A stretch of 64,000 nucleotides of DNA from Phoenix dactylifera. Its lineage: Eukaryota > Streptophyta > Magnoliopsida > Arecales > Arecaceae. Of this stretch, positions 59,773 through 64,000 are shown piece after piece (position 1 is the stretch's first letter; each line of letters starts with the position of its first letter). Below the pieces are notes generated by a model. The model did no database searches and was not told where the DNA came from. It saw only the letters and a list, made by a program, of their open reading frames with translations. Position numbers and translations under genes: made by a program. Location of the stretch: positions 7,896,745 through 7,960,744 of the forward strand of contig NC_052404.1 of assembly GCF_009389715.1 (NCBI RefSeq). The letters run 5' to 3'.

Positions 59773-61164
59773 ATATGATCTTTTGTTCTAATTTCTACCT
59801 TTAGGATCCAATTTATATGAATCCGACGATTAAAAAGTTTAAGTTCATAAGCCCTATAGTTTCCAAGTTTATCCTACATTATTCTAACAAAATGCGTGGG
59901 GATAACTGTTCCAGTCTTGGTTACTTGGAAGAGAGGTTGGTGTGGATATGGAATTGCTGGGAAGCTGCTATCAGAGTGAAATTTCAAAGATATGCTGAAG
60001 GAGATGCGCTGACCTAAGAAGAAGATTAGGTGTTATTTTTTCAACACAGTTTCTTTTTGTAGTTTTACTTTTTTTATATTAAAAAAAAAAAAAAAATCTT
60101 TTGGTAGTCTAAGTTTCCAAGAACCCATCCTTATGATCATTTTTAAGCTTCTTCCAGCAGAGTTAAACCTTGCTATAGAACAATGTTATTTTACTAATTG
60201 AGATGTCCCCTCAAGAACTTACAAATTCACTTCAGAGACCAGATTTTAAGTCACATAAATGATATTTGATAAAACAACACTCGAAGTGCCCATTCAGCCA
60301 TTTACCTTGAATTTAGCAAACGCTCAAAGTACCAACATAAGCTTTCGATGCCAAGCTTCTGTTTGACTCAAAGTACCAACATAAGCCACAGTATGAAGCC
60401 TTTAAAGGATTAAACTGGCAAGCTTGGGTGCCCAGAAAACTAATCGATGACGAGACTTACATGAAGTGGCAAAAGCTTTCGATCCCAAGTCTGGCCTAAC
60501 AACATCATCATTGAGATCCATCCATTTTCTGAACAGAAAATTTATGGAGTTTACAAGAAATATTTAGCGAAACAGCTTTTCTTTTGAAATATATATATAC
60601 ATATAGAATTTTACTGAAACAATGAATACTCTCGTCCAGAAATCCGGTCTAAGAGTCTCTCATCTCTTTATGGACACAAGGCTACAAAAACCAAAATCAT
60701 GCAGGCCTTGTCATGTAAATTGTATTGGCTTCCTTCTTTCGCTTCTTTACACATTCTGATTTCATTCGCAACAAACTGAAAATAGGCAAATGAAGTACTC
60801 TTGCATAAGTATATGCATAATTGAATGCATGCATAGGTATATATGAGCTATCACTGCCACAGGCATGCATCAGCCATATGGTTAAATGGATGCTAAAGTG
60901 AAATGCATACAATACATACATCCTAAGCATGGATATCCTAAGATTTGCTATAGACAAACGAATAAAGTTGGTTGAAGTGCACCCTCTAAGTCTACTGACT
61001 CTCAAATGCCATTCCTGCACGAGTACATAAGCATGCGATGACTTGCATGCACGTTCGAACACACATGCATTTCAGCATACGACATCATGGAAGACATGGC
61101 ATATGACGCAGAATTCAGCGTGCAAAGATCTTTTCATTGGCCATCATTATGAGGGTTGTTGGCC

Positions 61165-61380
61165 TTAAAGAGTGTCAAATGCTTGGGATGGATGCTGGTG
61201 GATGAACAGTTCATCCATATCATACGAAAAGGCGCAAGGGATGGGGTTATTGATGAAGTCTGGCCCGCCACGAGGGTTTGTGTGCTCCAGTGTCAAAAAA
61301 GCAAAGAGGAGCACCAGCGTGATAGCAACCCACCAAAGAGGGTGGCTGTTCGCATAGAAAGTCCAAGCCAAGAGACTCAA
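61165..61380 (-). CDS. Possible small secreted or membrane-anchored peptide (doubtful)
   Basis: I do not recognise it. The 71-aa open frame has a hydrophobic run (WWVAITLVLLFAFLTL, about 21-36) that could be a signal peptide or anchor, followed by HTNPRGGPDFINNP and a His/Phe-rich end. A TATATATATAG run lies on the same strand about 140 bp upstream (about 61522-61533). A longer unsupported frame on the opposite strand overlaps it. Treat it as a candidate only. Confidence 0.22.
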   Translation of the reverse strand: MSLLAWTFYANSHPLWWVAITLVLLFAFLTLEHTNPRGGPDFINNPIPCAFSYDMDELFIHQHPSQAFDTL

Positions 61381-63389
61381 CTTTCATCAACCTCCATATA
61401 TATTACTTGTTGTGAGTTGGGGTTGGTCGTGACACCTGACTTTGGTTGTCTGGTGATTAAAAGTCCTTGCGCCGCCGTCCCCTATATCTTTTCATGCTAT
61501 AGTGCATGACATGGTTCCCAACTATATATATATTAGAGACTAAACAGAGTTAATGTTTTGGAGTGGTTTGGGTGTTGGGGACCTTCTGAATGGTGCTAGA
61601 TTTTGCAAGGATGGTACTATGAACTGTATCTGTCTGATGCTGCAGTCAGTGAAGGTAAAATTTTTAGAACATGACCAAGCTATAGATCTTGCAGAAGTAT
61701 CATGAAACCCTCGCATGGATGCATGTGGAGAGATCTAATTTATAAGTGCCATGGTTTTGGATGTTGTTTTCCAATTTAATGGACTGCTATCATGGGACCA
61801 TCGATGAATAGTTTATAGTCCATCTTTAGCCAATACAGAGCACTTAGGCCGGCCATTCCATCTCTCCTAGGGTCTTCTTTATCCGGTGGGGAATTGAGAA
61901 ATGGAGAAGTATCAGTTGCTCCCACAACTCATCTGGGACTACCATCCTGTCTGCCTTTATCCCATTGACAAAGCAAATACGCATACAGAATCCCTCATTA
62001 TGATCATGCCATCCTTTGACTAATCTAAGGCTGGTTTCTTAATCGAAGAACTACTTTTTTTTGGCGACAGCTTCTCTGATGCTGCGTTTGTGTCCCCATG
62101 CTTTTCACAGCATTCTGCCCATAATCTCTTCTTTTGTCATGATTTCTTACTCAGCCAGACACCTTCCTAGGCTATTGCTTGCAAGCACTATTTAAAAAAT
62201 TCAAATAACACAGATTGTGGAAGGGTAATTTATTTCGAATGTGGTTCCATCCTTCCAAAAGATTGAGCTGAGGAACCTTTAAATTTTCAGACTTCCATAA
62301 ACTTTGTCTTTTATTCTTTCCAAAACTTGGCAGCATTGAAACTAGTTGAATTTTCTGAAGTTCACCATCCCAGTCAGCCATGGAACACTAAGATTCCACT
62401 GAAGCAATTCCGAATTGATACCTTTGATGGAGTTCTAGAGCGCGCAGAAATCAACATCAGCAAAGATTTCCCATGGCAATGCTTCCATTTAAAAGGGGAC
62501 CATTTAGATGATAGGAACATCCACTAGGAAAGCACAAGCATGTGGAACACTCAGAATTATTAGTAACTTTAAATTAAGCCAAGAGCAAACCAAGTGGGGA
62601 ATCTTCTAGTTCTGAATTCCAATTGTGCCAATGATCTCTTCAACCTTGCATGTACGTCTGAGCATGACCAATGGCATAATTTAACAACTCCTAACTCTTT
62701 CCAATGGCTGAGGAAGAATAGAAACAACATGCCAACTTTATCATAAGCCCACACTAATTATCTTTGCACTGGATATCATTCTCCAATGCCTAGTTGATGC
62801 AGCATGTATCTTATCTTGTTAGTTGTTATGGGATCCCTCATGAAAAATTAGCTGTCTTCAAATTCCATGAGAATTTGTCGAGTGAAAACAATGTAAAACC
62901 GAACACTCACCACAAGAAAGAATCCAAACACCAATAGCAATTATACCGCAAAATTAGCCAACTTAGAAAATAAGGTGCAGATACAATTCTCTCTCAGAAG
63001 AAAGGAAAGGGAAAAGGATAAAAATTGTTGTGATCCAATTATTTAGGGAAATACCACCAGAGTTTACAAACTTATCCATCCAGCATGAAACTACAATATT
63101 GTTGCAGAAATAACTCGACATGCCGCATGTCTAAATCCAATCAAATTCCATCCCCTTTCAGCTCTTCAACAAGATTCCTACCAAATATGTTTAAGTTCTA
63201 CACCAGAGGGTCCATTCCTATATACATTCTCAAGGAATCTCTAAGACAACCTTCTTCTTGAAGGAAAGTTTTCATATATATGTTATCTAAAATACTTTAC
63301 ATATGAATCCCTATCTTATGCAAAATTATATTTAAGTCTATTGTGTTAAACCTTTGTGCTTTTCACAATCTCTCAGCAACCGGCGTCCG

Positions 63390-63850
63390 GAGACTAGCTG
63401 GAATCTAATTTAGATCCTTTTACGTACATCCCCCTATATAGTATATATATTGCTTATAAGTTTGTAATGTCGGGGGTCCGAACTACTCCCGGCCCCTGGC
63501 CTGCTGTAACCAGTTAAAATACAGTCTGAAATTTTTTATCTAGCTCTCTATACAGTATAAATATTATATACCAGTATACTATGTTACAAATCTATACTTC
63601 TCTAAACAGTTGGAAATTTGAACTAGCACCGGAACTTGGGATACAGGGACTAGCTCAAATTTCATCTAGACACTAAATAACTTAATGTTATATAGTTTCT
63701 TATGTTAAATGTATATACTTCTCTATAATTTCAAAAATTTGAGATAGCCTTGGCATTTATAATACTACTGTTAGTTCAAATTTTGCTTTACCACTTTTAT
63801 TGTTTTTCATACAATTTGCTATTCGATGTAAATGTTGCATATAAGGATCT
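63390..63850. repeat. Diverged tandem-like repeats
   Basis: Blocks such as CTAGCTCAAATTT/CTAGCTGGAATCTAATTT, ATATAGT.T, and TATACTTCTCTA recur at roughly 120-190 bp spacing. Weak and old. Confidence 0.4.
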
Positions 63851-64000
63851 CATTAAGACCCCTCTAGTTTCACTTATTTTGGTTATGATGAACCCTAATT
63901 AGCTCATGTCACAATTCATCGGCTCCTCCTATGCGTCCTTCCATGAATCTAGATATGCTTGTTTTTATCATTAATAGATAATCCGTATAGATTTAACTTT

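Larger units (their letters stand above)
59773..64000. other. Intergenic region, one doubtful small ORF
   Basis: AT-rich with TA runs and, at 63390-63850, diverged repeats. No recognised gene; see the low-confidence entry at 61165-61380. Confidence 0.5.

Overview
This window is nuclear DNA of a flowering plant, most likely a commelinid monocot; a palm would fit, but that is an inference. The evidence is long AT-rich introns with GT-AG ends, many (GA)n/(CT)n microsatellites, a plant Au-type SINE, a Ty3/Gypsy element, and proteins that read like plant orthologues along their whole length. Nothing looks bacterial, viral or organellar in gene organisation.

Layout, left to right. (1) 2650-4677, + strand: a RING-H2 E3 ubiquitin ligase with a leader intron and a one-exon CDS. 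(2) 7102-10368, - strand: cytosolic pyruvate kinase, three exons, 498 aa. (3) 13394-27019, - strand: the beta subunit of ER glucosidase II, 17 exons, 649 aa, ending in HDEL. Its introns hold an RTE-type LINE relic, a hAT-like element, a GA/CT inverted element with nested hairpins, and a tandem duplication. (4) 28800-33145, - strand: a six-exon gene for a 134-aa membrane protein with an N-terminal CxxCxxC motif and no assigned function. (5) 35143-42650: a retroelement island. It has a plus-oriented solo-LTR-like segment and a minus-oriented gag/protease-only Ty3/Gypsy relic that carries two related tandem arrays (46 bp x 13 and 121 bp x about 21). (6) 47291-49613, + strand: a MYB-CC (MYR/PHL-type) transcription factor, 415 aa. 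(7) 51368-55110, - strand: a nucleolar RRM protein of the MKI67 FHA-interacting (NIFK) type, 218 aa. (8) 58210-59078, - strand: an 89-aa secreted precursor with a C-terminal PSY-like (tyrosine-sulfated peptide) motif, easily missed because its exons are short. (9) 59604-59772: an Au-type SINE. The rest is intergenic sequence with repeats.

The genes do not form a pathway; this is an ordinary mixed plant gene neighbourhood. Splice structures were worked out by eye from GT/AG sites, reading-frame phase and family knowledge. Each multi-exon model keeps a single open frame from ATG to stop with phases that add up. The points most worth following up are the PSY-like precursor, the unnamed CxxCxxC membrane protein, the nested 46/121-bp arrays in the gag-only element, the hairpin-rich GA/CT element, and the apparent exon duplication in the acidic linker of glucosidase II beta.
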